In this document: piece by piece, positions 16,242 to 24,282 of the stretch
Position numbering within the stretch: position 1 is the stretch's first letter
Layout of the letters: every line of letters begins with the position of its first letter
Assembly: GCF_040222955.1 (NCBI RefSeq)
Contig: NZ_JAVKCA010000013.1
Coordinates: 124,001 to 188,000 of the forward strand
Direction of reading: 5' to 3'
Source of the DNA: Marinoscillum sp040222955
GTDB lineage: Bacteria; Bacteroidota; Bacteroidia; Cytophagales; Cyclobacteriaceae
Length of the DNA: 64,000 nucleotides
The notes under the pieces: generated by a model
Databases searched by the model: none
What the model saw: only the letters and a program-made list of their open reading frames with translations
What the model was told of the DNA's origin: nothing
Position numbers and translations under genes: made by a program

Positions 16242-16679
16242 ATGAGTAAGCTTACAAATGACAAGAAGCGTTTTCTGGCCGAGCGCTACTATATCAATGA
16301 AGGCAAGTCCGGCAAGTGGATTGCTGAATATCTGGAGGTCACAGAGGCCACTGTGTCCCGATGGAAAAAAGGTAGACCAGGAGAGAAAGAGTGGGACACC
16401 AGAAAAGCCGAACACCTATCCGCTCCTCACAAGATCAAAGAACTGGTTTTGAAAGCAATGCTCGAGGTGGCTGAAGGTGAGAAGCCTAGCATCGATACCA
16501 ACGCACTTTCTCAAATGGCCGCAAGCCTCCAGAAGATAGACAAGCAAATCGGTGTACAGATAATTATATCTGTCATCATGGAGCTTGACAAGTTCGTGGC
16601 TACAGAGGCCCCTGAGTACGCGCTCCTGTATGCTAAGATCCATCAGAAGTTTATCCACATGAAAGCAAGCCAATCCTAA
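16242..16679 (+). CDS. Phage terminase small subunit-like protein (HTH, Mu gp27/DUF1804 type)
   Basis: The 145-aa protein begins with a helix-turn-helix (KSGKWIAEYLEVTEATVSRWKKG, about 22-44), followed by a helical oligomerisation-like region (TNALSQMAASLQKIDKQIG). In Mu-like phages a small HTH protein directly upstream of the large terminase recognises the DNA to be packaged. Its stop overlaps the next start by one base (TAATG), coupling it to the large subunit. Confidence 0.75.
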   Translation: MSKLTNDKKRFLAERYYINEGKSGKWIAEYLEVTEATVSRWKKGRPGEKEWDTRKAEHLSAPHKIKELVLKAMLEVAEGEKPSIDTNALSQMAASLQKIDKQIGVQIIISVIMELDKFVATEAPEYALLYAKIHQKFIHMKASQS

Positions 16680-18208
16680 TGCAAGCCACACCCAAGATCC
16701 TCAAATTACTCGATGCCTATGATCGCCATGTTCTGGATCTGGAGAAGGTCGGGGCAGTCAATAGCCAGGAGTCTTACGGCGAGCGGCAAAAGCGAAAGGA
16801 TGAACTACTCAGCGACTTCCTGAAATTCGATGACTACTACTTTGGATTTCCAGGAAAGAAGCCTTACTCAAAGGCACACAAGAAGATCATTCGTAAGTTT
16901 TGTAATGATTCCAAGTGCTTTATCGTAGCCATGTGCTACCGGGGATTTTCTAAATCCTCACTGGTGGCAAAGCTTCTGATATTCGCCCACTTCAATGGGT
17001 GGGTAAAAAACGTGGGATATTTCTCCAGATCAGAGGACAAAGCCGTCAAACTCCTGGCATCAGTGAAAACGATCTTTGAAAAGAACCCCCGAATCAGGGC
17101 AGACTACGGGGCCCAGGAATCCAGCAAATGGAAAGAGAACAGGTTTACCACAAAAATGGGTTGCACCTTCACGGCATTTGGTGCCGGTCAGTCGCCCCGC
17201 GGTGAAAAGACCGACGAAGACATCCGTTTGGACTGTGAGGTGTTTGATGACTATGACGATGCGGAAGTTTGCCTCAATCCTGACCGCCTGGATAAAAACT
17301 GGAAGTTTGTACAGGGTGATTGCTTTGGTGCATTCTCCACCCTGGGCGGTATGCCCAGGCGCAAAGTGTTTCTCAACAATAAGATCGATGAGGACTGTAT
17401 AGTAGAACGGGCCGCACAGATGGCAAAGCAAAGCCGGCACGGCTTAGTACTGACCATTAATATCCTCAATGATGACGGAGAGCCATCATGGCCCGAAGCG
17501 CTTACCCTTGCTGAAGCCAAAGAAATAATCCTTGAGATGGGTGAAGAGGCGGACACCGAACTATTCAACCGGCCAGCCAGAAAAGGGAAACTATGGACTC
17601 GGGATCTTTTCAGGTTTAAAAAGCTACCGGCACTTAGCAAATACAAGTACCTACTGACATACCTCGATGGAGGATTTAAGAAGACAGCCACCTCCGACAC
17701 CAAGTCACTTTGGTTAATCGGCAAAATGGGCAGCGAGTACCATGTGCACAAAGTCTATGTGGACAATGTGACCGTTCAGGAAATGGTCGGCTGGCATTAT
17801 GAAGTCTATGAGTTTGTCAGTGGTAGGGATGCGGCTTGCCAATGGTGGATGGAGGAGGTGTTTCTCCTGGATCTGTTATACAAAGACTTTGCCGAGGAGG
17901 CTGAGGTTAGAGGTCATGCTATACCCATTCAGGGGGACAAACGAAAGAAGCCGGATAAGGATCTGAGGATCTCCAGTACCCTCGGATACTGGAAGCGCGG
18001 ACAGGTGTGGTTTGATGACCGACTAAAAGATGACCCGCACATGACCCGCCTCGTCGACCAGTACTTAAAATTCAGAGTGGGCAGCAAATCAAAGAAGGAT
18101 GGCCCCGATGCGGGTGAGGGTGGTATATGGAAACTCAATGAAATGAGCTTTGCATCAGTCCCGGCAACATACGGCAGCCCACGATCAAACATTATTCAAC
18201 GATTCTAA
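16679..18208 (+). CDS. Large terminase subunit (Mu gp28-like ATPase/nuclease)
   Basis: A 509-aa packaging motor. The ATPase P-loop variant is CYRGFSKSS (86-94), and the Walker B-like acidic stretch is DCEVFDDYDDAE (about 184-195). The C-terminal RNase H-like nuclease starts near YLLTYLDGGFKKTATSDTK, whose first Asp fits the first metal ligand, with further acids in WMEEVFLLDLLY. Length and order match Mu-type large terminases. It cuts and translocates DNA into the procapsid with the portal encoded two genes downstream. Confidence 0.88.
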   Translation: MQATPKILKLLDAYDRHVLDLEKVGAVNSQESYGERQKRKDELLSDFLKFDDYYFGFPGKKPYSKAHKKIIRKFCNDSKCFIVAMCYRGFSKSSLVAKLLIFAHFNGWVKNVGYFSRSEDKAVKLLASVKTIFEKNPRIRADYGAQESSKWKENRFTTKMGCTFTAFGAGQSPRGEKTDEDIRLDCEVFDDYDDAEVCLNPDRLDKNWKFVQGDCFGAFSTLGGMPRRKVFLNNKIDEDCIVERAAQMAKQSRHGLVLTINILNDDGEPSWPEALTLAEAKEIILEMGEEADTELFNRPARKGKLWTRDLFRFKKLPALSKYKYLLTYLDGGFKKTATSDTKSLWLIGKMGSEYHVHKVYVDNVTVQEMVGWHYEVYEFVSGRDAACQWWMEEVFLLDLLYKDFAEEAEVRGHAIPIQGDKRKKPDKDLRISSTLGYWKRGQVWFDDRLKDDPHMTRLVDQYLKFRVGSKSKKDGPDAGEGGIWKLNEMSFASVPATYGSPRSNIIQRF

Positions 18209-18211
18209 ACT

Positions 18212-18832
18212 ATGGCACAAACACTAATCCTGGTGGAGGAAGATTACGCCACCTACGCACGCACCACTACCCTCACAGATCTGAAAGGGCTGGACAGCTC
18301 CAGACTCACGCGAGCCGAGCGCGCCGCTGAAGAGGAGATATATTCCTATCTCTCAGACCGATTTGATATGGATCAGGTATTCCCCACCATCTATGCATGG
18401 GATGCAACCACCCCATTCACCACTGATCAGCGCGCCGCTCATCTGGGGATATTCTACCAGGCCAAAACGGATAACAACAACAAACCACCTGCCGCCAATA
18501 CGGATGATTGGGAAGTGGATGATCCACGCAACCCGATGATCGTGCGCTACATGGTAGTCATCAGCCTGTACCAGGTGTATCATTCACTTCATGGCAAGAA
18601 TGTCCCCACCCACATCCGCGAGGAGTATGACCTGGCTAAGGACTGGCTCCTGAGAGTGGCCAAAGGACAGCTCAATCCTAAGCTGCCAAAGCTCGATGCA
18701 GATGGTGACGGACTGGATGATGTGAGCGTGATCGGCGGGGGATCACTCAGCCGACAGAACTATATGTATGGTGGCGGACTGGCAGATGATACCGACCACC
18801 ACACAGACACTGACGGGCATGGTAGCTCCTAA
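18212..18832 (+). CDS. Mu gp36-like head-tail joining protein (DUF1320 type)
   Basis: The 206-aa protein begins MAQTLILVEEDYATYAR and has ERAAEEEIYSYLSDRFDMDQ and RYMVVISLYQVYHSL, matching the helical core of the DUF1320/gp36 family of Mu-like phages, thought to be a head-tail connector or completion protein. The C-terminal tail is unusual: an Asp/Gly-rich, EF-hand-like segment (DADGDGLDD) followed by a His/Asp-rich end. This suggests metal binding in the mature particle, as an inference. Confidence 0.75.
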   Translation: MAQTLILVEEDYATYARTTTLTDLKGLDSSRLTRAERAAEEEIYSYLSDRFDMDQVFPTIYAWDATTPFTTDQRAAHLGIFYQAKTDNNNKPPAANTDDWEVDDPRNPMIVRYMVVISLYQVYHSLHGKNVPTHIREEYDLAKDWLLRVAKGQLNPKLPKLDADGDGLDDVSVIGGGSLSRQNYMYGGGLADDTDHHTDTDGHGSS

Positions 18833-18951
18833 GCGCCGTTTAACGCCGTTTAACAGGCGCGAGAATCGATTATCTAACCACCTCACGGGTACTTGGGTGA
18901 AAAAACAAGCCCCAAGGCTGTGAGGCTAAAATATCAAAACCTTAGAAACCT
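18833..18951 (+). promoter_or_regulatory. Intergenic regulatory stretch: phased GTTTAAC pair and a long stem-loop
   Basis: CGTTTAAC occurs at 18837 and 18847, 10 bp apart, directly after the gp36-like stop. A bipartite stem-loop follows: CCTCAC (18880) pairs with GTGAGG (18919-18924) outside CTTGGG/CCCCAAG, with an A-rich loop. It could be a terminator or an RNA switch ahead of the portal gene. The stretch ends in the AAACCT-type repeats seen before other genes of this operon. Confidence 0.45.
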
Positions 18952-21108
18952 ATGGCTTCAAACTCAAAAGTAGGCAAACAGTACAGGCGCGATGAGCGCA
19001 TGATTGCAGGCACCAAGATCCACGTGGGTCAGCTTCAATGGGGACTCCAGACCATACAGAGCTGGAGCAATGCCGTGCAAGCCGCCGAGTCTGTTTATAA
19101 CCCAAGGCGCAAGCCCCTCTATGACCTGTATAATAACATAGAGAAAGATCCGCACTTGGGATCGATCACTGAAAAGCGCACCCGGGCCGTGAAAGTATCC
19201 GAGTGGGTTTGGGACGAAGAGATCCCGGAAGACATCCGGGAGAAACTATCCGGCCCCTGGCTATACGAACTCTTCGGTCAGATCATGTCTAAGGTCACAA
19301 AGGGTTACACCCTGATCTACTTCAAACAGAAGAATGACAAGATCATCACTGAGGTGGTTCCGCGCCAAAACGTCAACCCTGAGCTCGGCCTCATCACCAA
19401 GGAGATGTACGGCGATACCGGTTTAGCTTATCGCGAAGGCCGATATCCGAAAAGCATCATGGAAGTAGGCCGTCAGGAGGAGTTGGGAATATTTTCCCGC
19501 ATCGGGCCATACGTGCTGATGAAGAAGGACAACCTGGTGTTCTATGCTTACCACAACCAGCTCGAGGGCATCCCGATGAAGATCTACTACTATGAACCGG
19601 GAAACCTTACACAGCGCAGGGAGATAGAACAGCAGGCGGCAGTACAGGGAGCGGCCTCATACCTGGTACTCCCACGCATTTCTAGTGGTAAGTCCGTGGA
19701 GGTAGTAGAGACCAACCGTGCTGGAGCGTCCACCAGCTTCAAGGACTTTCATGGTATCATGAACGACGAAATGTCTATCTGTGTGCTCGGTCAGACCCTG
19801 ACCACCAGCAATGACGGTGTAGGATCTAACGCCCTGGGGCGGGTGCATCAGGCCGTAGAGGAAGCGGTAAACCTCGAGGATATGATGATGACGGAGTTCC
19901 TGGTGAACTATGAAGCCATCCCCATCCTCCGCGCCATGGGCTACAACATTCCCGAGGGGTCCAAAGGCCACTTCAAGCGGACCGAGCGAATGAGCAAAAA
20001 GCAGCAGGCCCAGGTATTTGCGATTGTGGCACAGTACACACTCATCCCACCGGAGGTCTGGTATGAGGAGTTTGGTATTGACCCACCTACGGACGCAGAG
20101 CTGGCACAGTGGCGCGAGGATCTGAAGAGCGTCAAACTAAAACCACAGCCTGAAAAGATCGAAGAGGATGAACAAGAAGAGGAAACGGAGGACACCCCTC
20201 CAGATCCAGAGCCTCAAAAAAAAAAGAGTAAATCACGCGCAGAGGGAGGTTTGAGTGCAACCCTTAACAAGCTTTATTTCTCTACCCATCTCTCCCCCCG
20301 TGAAAGGGGTACAATTTCCGCCTCATACGAGGATAACCTATCCCGGATCTGGACACGGATCATGAACGGCATCTGGAACGGGTCTATCAAACCCGGTGAT
20401 GTGGATCAGGAACTGTTCGAGCTAATCGCCGGGGAGATCTTCGCAGAGGTGGAGAAAGGTTTCGGGGCCAGCCTGACCACACTGGATGAAGCCACCCCGG
20501 ATTATCAGTTGCTGGCAGAGCTCCGCGAAAACGTGTACCTCTTCTCTGGCTTCAAAAACGAGAAGACACTCCGGGCAGCCAGTGAACTGCTGGTGGATGC
20601 CTCTGGTGTTAAACGCACGTTTAACGAGTTTGCTCTGGAAGCTCTGAAGATCAACCAGGAGTACAACATCAACTACCTGTTTGCAGAGTACCAAAACGCA
20701 CACGCACAGGCGCAAATGGCCAGCAAGTGGCTGGAGATCCAGACCGACAAAGAAGTGCTTCCATACCTTCAGGTGGACGTGGTACTGGATGAGCGCACAC
20801 GCCACGAAAAGTGGAACGGCATCACGCGCCGGGTAGACGATCCGTTTTGGGATGCCGGAGGCCTTCCACCTTACGATTGGGGATGTAGGTGCACGGTACG
20901 CCAACTCAGCGACAGCAAGGTGACACCTAAGAAGAACCTCCCGGATCTGAAATCACTCCTGAAGGAGGAGTTTCAGTTTAACCCAGGCAAGGAGCGCACC
21001 ATCTTCCCTAAGTCACACCCTTATTATAAGGTGTCCGGCAAAGAGGAAAACCGCGCCAAGGATCTATTCGGACTTAAAATACCAAAGTTCCCAGAACCCA
21101 AAACCTAA
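18952..21108 (+). CDS. Portal protein fused to MuF-like minor head protein
   Basis: The 718-aa product joins two Mu head proteins. Residues about 1-405 are a DUF935/gp29-type portal (QSWSNAVQAAESVYNPRRKP, LGSITEKRTRAVKVSEWVW, MNDEMSICVLGQTLTTSNDG). An acidic-then-basic linker follows (EEDEQEEETEDTPPDPEPQ, then a Lys-rich stretch, about 405-430). Residues about 430-718 are a Mu F-type minor head protein ending in the signature VVLDERTRHEKWNGI with LPPYDWGCRCTVRQLS. Portal rings form the DNA gate; MuF proteins are minor head components near it. The linker contains an A10 run at 20216-20225. Confidence 0.88.
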   Translation: MASNSKVGKQYRRDERMIAGTKIHVGQLQWGLQTIQSWSNAVQAAESVYNPRRKPLYDLYNNIEKDPHLGSITEKRTRAVKVSEWVWDEEIPEDIREKLSGPWLYELFGQIMSKVTKGYTLIYFKQKNDKIITEVVPRQNVNPELGLITKEMYGDTGLAYREGRYPKSIMEVGRQEELGIFSRIGPYVLMKKDNLVFYAYHNQLEGIPMKIYYYEPGNLTQRREIEQQAAVQGAASYLVLPRISSGKSVEVVETNRAGASTSFKDFHGIMNDEMSICVLGQTLTTSNDGVGSNALGRVHQAVEEAVNLEDMMMTEFLVNYEAIPILRAMGYNIPEGSKGHFKRTERMSKKQQAQVFAIVAQYTLIPPEVWYEEFGIDPPTDAELAQWREDLKSVKLKPQPEKIEEDEQEEETEDTPPDPEPQKKKSKSRAEGGLSATLNKLYFSTHLSPRERGTISASYEDNLSRIWTRIMNGIWNGSIKPGDVDQELFELIAGEIFAEVEKGFGASLTTLDEATPDYQLLAELRENVYLFSGFKNEKTLRAASELLVDASGVKRTFNEFALEALKINQEYNINYLFAEYQNAHAQAQMASKWLEIQTDKEVLPYLQVDVVLDERTRHEKWNGITRRVDDPFWDAGGLPPYDWGCRCTVRQLSDSKVTPKKNLPDLKSLLKEEFQFNPGKERTIFPKSHPYYKVSGKEENRAKDLFGLKIPKFPEPKT
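20216..20225 (+). promoter_or_regulatory. A10 run in the portal-MuF linker, possible slippage site
   Basis: Frame 0 reads CCT CAA AAA AAA AAG AGT. A -1 slip reads CAA AAA AAA AAA GAG TAA and stops at once, releasing a portal without the MuF domain. A +1 slip also reaches a stop soon after. Such runs allow ribosomal or transcriptional slippage; use here is inferred. Confidence 0.4.
20608..20625 (+). promoter_or_regulatory. Intragenic phased motif GTTAAAC-N4-GTTTAAC
   Basis: The two 7-mers start at 20608 and 20619, 11 bp apart, inside the MuF half of the portal fusion gene. It belongs to the motif family described at 1328; the coding location makes function less certain. Confidence 0.3.
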
Positions 21109-21116
21109 AACCCAAG

Positions 21117-21644
21117 GTGCCCAACAACTATGACTCCATAGCCCGGAAGCTCCAGCAGCTCAATGACCGCCTCCCGATCCTCATCGGTAACGAGGTGGTC
21201 AACTTCGCGCTCGACAACTTCGAGAAGCAGGGATTTGATACCGGATCAGGGGTGCGCAAGTGGGATGAACGCGGCGGACGGAGTAACATAGATCCACGCC
21301 CCGGGGGTAAGATCCTCGTAGGCAAGCAGGGCGGCAGGCTGCGCCGTAGCATCCGGCGTACACGCACCACCAAGTCCAGTGTGACTGTAGGATCTGACGA
21401 GCCTTACGCAGGCATACACAATGAAGGCGGCAGGATCACAGTAACGGTGACTCCCAGGAGCCGCCGGTTCTTTTGGGCTATGTACTACCAGACCGGGGAG
21501 GTTTACTGGAAATGGATGGCACTGACCAAAAAGAAAATGATGACCATCAAGATGCCCGAGCGGCGGTTTCTCGGAAACTCCAAAGCACTGGAGCGCAGGA
21601 TCATCAAACTCATAGAGCGCGAGCTACAGAAGTGTTTCACCTAA
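21117..21644 (+). CDS. Phage virion morphogenesis protein (Mu gpG-like)
   Basis: This 175-aa protein starts with GTG, 8 bp after the portal-MuF stop. It has the family pattern RLPILIGNEVVNFALDNFEKQGF, then RGGRLRRSI-type text (KQGGRLRRSIRRTR), SDEPYAGIHNEGG and MPERRFLGNS near the C-terminus. In Mu, gpG is a multifunctional head/tail completion protein linked to tail attachment. Length and position immediately after the MuF domain fit. Confidence 0.85.
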   Translation: MPNNYDSIARKLQQLNDRLPILIGNEVVNFALDNFEKQGFDTGSGVRKWDERGGRSNIDPRPGGKILVGKQGGRLRRSIRRTRTTKSSVTVGSDEPYAGIHNEGGRITVTVTPRSRRFFWAMYYQTGEVYWKWMALTKKKMMTIKMPERRFLGNSKALERRIIKLIERELQKCFT

Positions 21645-21694
21645 GAAACCTTAAAACCCAGAACCTAAAACCTAAAACCTAGAACCAAAGAACC
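21645..21694 (+). repeat. Short tandem AAAACCTA-type repeat between genes
   Basis: Imperfect copies of AAAACCTA/GAACC fill the gap before the gp37-like gene. Similar AAACCTA text precedes the portal gene (18928-18950) and the gpG gene (21096-21115). It has no hairpin potential and no purine-rich SD, so it may act as an unstructured translation-initiation spacer in this rightward operon. Confidence 0.5.
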
Positions 21695-22120
21695 ATGACC
21701 ACAATATTCAACGCCATAGAGGCACTATTTGCAGATCAGGACACCAAGGATCTATTCATTGCTGAAGGGCTCACACCGCCCGAGCGTGTCATTGTTTACA
21801 ACCGTGAGTATGAAGAGGAGGAGGCCGATCACATGCCCCCCCGGCCATACCTGAGCATACAGTTCGACCGGCATGAGTGGGCGCATGAGGACGGGGTGAA
21901 ACAAGCCGATATCCCGGTCATTGTACACGTGGTGCAGGATGTGATCAGCTTTGAAGAAAAACAGGAGGATCTACTCCAGTACCCGGAGCTGGTGGTAAGT
22001 GTGCTGGATGAGCTGGCCATCAGCGGGGACGTACTGGAGCATCAAGAGAGTGACCCGGATCATGACAGCCGCCACTACTTTGTGAAGAAGGAGCGGTTTA
22101 TGATTCTGGCGCGGAGGTAG
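21695..22120 (+). CDS. Mu gp37-like head-tail/tail completion protein
   Basis: The 141-aa protein has a mixed alpha/beta composition with PPRPYLSIQFDRHEW, ADIPVIVHVVQDV and an acidic C-terminal region. It is the last gene of the rightward head operon. In Mu-like phages this place is occupied by gp37-type small proteins thought to complete the tail or neck. The assignment rests mainly on order and size. The gene converges with the leftward early operon, 27 bp between stop codons. Confidence 0.6.
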   Translation: MTTIFNAIEALFADQDTKDLFIAEGLTPPERVIVYNREYEEEEADHMPPRPYLSIQFDRHEWAHEDGVKQADIPVIVHVVQDVISFEEKQEDLLQYPELVVSVLDELAISGDVLEHQESDPDHDSRHYFVKKERFMILARR

Positions 22121-22147
22121 GCATGGCGGCGATATAGCTGGCCAGGA

Positions 22148-22381
22148 TCACACAAAATCGGTGTATGGTTCATCGGTTTCGAAATCTACATTTTGCTCAA
22201 ACCAGTGTTCACTTACACACTCAATTTGTAATTGATTTTCTCTGCAATATTCTAAGAATCTACCAAGGGTTTCGCCATCTTCTATTCTTGTTAGGCTTTC
22301 GCCACCACCACTAATTTTATGTGATTCGCAGCAAATTCTTTTTTCTTTGTTTATCAAGTAAGCATATTGTCCCATCGTCAA
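22148..22381 (-). CDS. Small protein of unknown function, 77 aa
   Basis: No domain is recognised. The product is acidic at the C-terminus and contains CC and YC pairs (KRICCESHK; FLEYCRENQ). It lies downstream of a strong terminator at 22438-22465, so it probably has its own promoter within 22382-22437, separate from the early operon. A gene set off like this at the convergence point of the early and head operons is often an accessory (moron) gene. Confidence 0.55.
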   Translation of the reverse strand: MTMGQYAYLINKEKRICCESHKISGGGESLTRIEDGETLGRFLEYCRENQLQIECVSEHWFEQNVDFETDEPYTDFV

Positions 22382-22437
22382 CTTTTTAAAGGTTAGTGCA
22401 TCATGGTCGGGGCACGTATTTTATTTAAAACGTTAGT

Positions 22438-22465
22438 AAAAAAAGGGCTTCCCGTCTGGAAGCCC
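22438..22465 (-). terminator. Rho-independent terminator ending the early operon
   Basis: On the minus strand GGGCTTCC-AGACG-GGAAGCCC is followed by seven T. It lies 45 bp after the last early ORF (22510) and prevents leftward early transcription from running into the convergent head operon. Confidence 0.9.
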
Positions 22466-22509
22466 CCGGTGCATATTCCGGTAAACCACTCCCGGACTTG
22501 CATCCCAAA

Positions 22510-22671
22510 TCATTTAGAACCGCGAAACCACTTTTGCACATGATCTGCAAACTCCTTCAGGTCACGGCCATTAAACCGCTGGAAGGTCAGCTGCTCAGGC
22601 TTGGTCATCTTATCCTTGCCACTATCCCCGTAAAAGGCACTATACATATCGCAAAACTCCTTGTCAGTCAT
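22510..22671 (-). CDS. Small early protein of unknown function, 53 aa
   Basis: An ORF with a strong Shine-Dalgarno (AAAGGAGGTACC before ATG), overlapping the stop of the cytosine methyltransferase by 8 bp. The product is charged and soluble (MTDKEFCDMYSAFYGDSG at the start, FADHVQKWFRGSK at the end). It is the last gene before the early-operon terminator. No family is recognised, but the SD and overlap make it convincing as a gene. Confidence 0.6.
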   Translation of the reverse strand: MTDKEFCDMYSAFYGDSGKDKMTKPEQLTFQRFNGRDLKEFADHVQKWFRGSK

Positions 22672-23569
22672 TGGTACCTCCTTTGTTAAAGTATTTCATC
22701 AATTGATTACCCGTCCATTCGCCCACCGGCACTGATACGGCATTGCCTATTTGCTTATATGCCTCCCTTGAGTCTGGAAGGATAAATGAGTCCGGGAATC
22801 CCTGAAGACGTGCATATTCCCTCGGTGTAAATGGCCTCACACCAATCGGTGAAGCATCATCTTTAATCAATCGTGTAGAAAGATCTTTAGCGTAATGCGA
22901 CACACAGGTCGGAGCCACAGCGTCTGGATCTTTAGGATCTACAATAATTGGCCTATCCCTGTAGCCTCCGTTGAGTCGCTTAACCAAATATTTTGGAATG
23001 GTGTATCTGGGATCTCCTTCTATCAGGTCACTAAGCTTTACTCTGCTATGTCCATCTGGAGGCGTAATATGAAACCTTCTCTTCGTTCCTATGATGATCA
23101 AGCGTTTCCTGACCTGTGGGAGCCACGTAAGGCTGTTGATTGGGCAAAACACGGTAATATAATAGTCAGGCAGTTGGGACATTGCCTCCATCACCACAGG
23201 AAACTTACGCATGCCTGGCACATTCTCCACCACGTAAGCCTCAGGCTGCTCCAAAGCCAAATGCCTGAGCGCATGTAAAAACAGCTCATCACCAGTTCTG
23301 GTGCCGTGTATATCAGCGATGGTCGAGTATTTGGTGCATGGGTAAGTAAAGACAGAAATATCCGTTCTTTCCTGATCCAGCACAGTCTGATTACAGATGT
23401 CAACTTTCAGTATTCTATGGGAGAAATTCCTTGTCAGGGTGATGCAGGCCGCGTTATCAATTTCTAACGACTGGCGTACATCAATCCCGGCATAAGATAA
23501 TCCCAGATCCATTCCACCCATTCCCGAGAAGTATGATTTAGCCGTGGGCTTGTAGGTGTAATCATTCAT
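22664..23569 (-). CDS. DNA cytosine-C5 methyltransferase
   Basis: The 301-aa enzyme has all main C5-MTase motifs in order: I FSGMGGMDLGLSYAG (14-28), IV TYPCTKYS with catalytic Cys78, VI ENVPG (115-119), VIII QVRKRLIIIG (about 152-161) and X KQIGNAVSVPVG near the C-terminus. The region between VIII and X is short, so the recognition domain is small. No partner endonuclease is seen nearby, which fits a solitary phage anti-restriction methyltransferase. It is preceded by an SD, GAAGGAGGTGCATC. Confidence 0.92.
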   Translation of the reverse strand: MNDYTYKPTAKSYFSGMGGMDLGLSYAGIDVRQSLEIDNAACITLTRNFSHRILKVDICNQTVLDQERTDISVFTYPCTKYSTIADIHGTRTGDELFLHALRHLALEQPEAYVVENVPGMRKFPVVMEAMSQLPDYYITVFCPINSLTWLPQVRKRLIIIGTKRRFHITPPDGHSRVKLSDLIEGDPRYTIPKYLVKRLNGGYRDRPIIVDPKDPDAVAPTCVSHYAKDLSTRLIKDDASPIGVRPFTPREYARLQGFPDSFILPDSREAYKQIGNAVSVPVGEWTGNQLMKYFNKGGTND

Positions 23570-23780
23570 GATGCACCTCCTTCAGTGCCTTACCTCTACT
23601 TTCGTAAGGGCATACATGCGCAAAGCAGCCACAATCGCTTCTATCCGTTGGATTGTAGTTATGCACAGGACAACACTCTGATACCAGTCTAACACCTATT
23701 TCCGGTGAATCCTCAACTGAGGGATTGAACTGACAACAGCAACCCGGTTCGTGTTCTAACTCCATACTTCGCTCAACCAT
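23562..23780 (-). CDS. Small Cys-rich early protein, 72 aa
   Basis: The product has eight cysteines, including CCC near residue 14, CC near 36 and a DCGCFAHVC cluster, and His residues suitable for metal binding, so a small zinc-binding protein is likely. It overlaps the methyltransferase start by 8 bp. Its C-terminus (KEVHHE) is encoded by the SD of the next gene, AAGGAGGTGCATCATG, and its own start has the same SD. It may come from duplication of this junction cassette. Confidence 0.6.
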   Translation of the reverse strand: MVERSMELEHEPGCCCQFNPSVEDSPEIGVRLVSECCPVHNYNPTDRSDCGCFAHVCPYESRGKALKEVHHE

Positions 23781-24282
23781 GATGCACCTCCTTCAGTAGA
23801 TCAGCATTGATACGCTCAGTCATCCACGCATCCAGCGGATAATCAGGGTTCATGTATTTACCCTCCTGTATACGGTTCTGCATCTCCTTTTTGCTCATAG
23901 GTAGTATCTTCAGTCTCGACTTTATCCCAAAGAGGGGTAAAACCCCTTCATGATTAAATACTTCAAAGAAAAGATGCCGCTGTATTTCCTCAGCAAACGC
24001 ATGGGAAATGCTTTTTTTTACGTGAGTACTGATGAACTCAAAACCCCTATGCTCAATCTCCATTCTGGATACTTTAAGCATATTCGACTCAAGATTCAAA
24101 GGTTCCACCTTCTGATCAAAGCGTTTGTCCCAGTAGGCGTTTCGCTCATTTATCAGCTTGACTATCTGACTGTCCTTAGCAGCCATCACTGCCCTGAAGG
24201 CCTCATAAATAGCCACCATGCCCAGCGCCGCCACAAACACACTCACCACCAGCAACCGAATAACAAAGTCCAGCTCAACCAT
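23773..24282 (-). CDS. Membrane-anchored early protein, 169 aa
   Basis: The ATG at 24282 (MVELDFVIRLL) is preferred over one 57 bp upstream because it follows AAAAGGAGGTACATC at correct spacing. Residues 5-27 form one hydrophobic segment (RLLVVSVFVAALGMVAIYEA). The rest is charged, helical and probably cytoplasmic. It ends in LKEVHHG, encoded by the SD of the next gene. A superinfection-exclusion or host-takeover role is possible for an early phage membrane protein, but nothing in the sequence shows it. Confidence 0.6.
   Translation of the reverse strand: MVELDFVIRLLVVSVFVAALGMVAIYEAFRAVMAAKDSQIVKLINERNAYWDKRFDQKVEPLNLESNMLKVSRMEIEHRGFEFISTHVKKSISHAFAEEIQRHLFFEVFNHEGVLPLFGIKSRLKILPMSKKEMQNRIQEGKYMNPDYPLDAWMTERINADLLKEVHHG

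Noticed and set aside
20216..20225. A10 run as evidence of a broken (frameshifted) portal gene
   Set aside because: The 0 frame is open through the run and both halves are intact. A sequencing-length error cannot be excluded, but the fused frame needs no correction.
22664..23569. Cytosine methyltransferase as part of a restriction-modification pair
   Set aside because: No nearby gene resembles an endonuclease. Neighbours are small early genes, so a solitary phage methyltransferase is the simpler reading.
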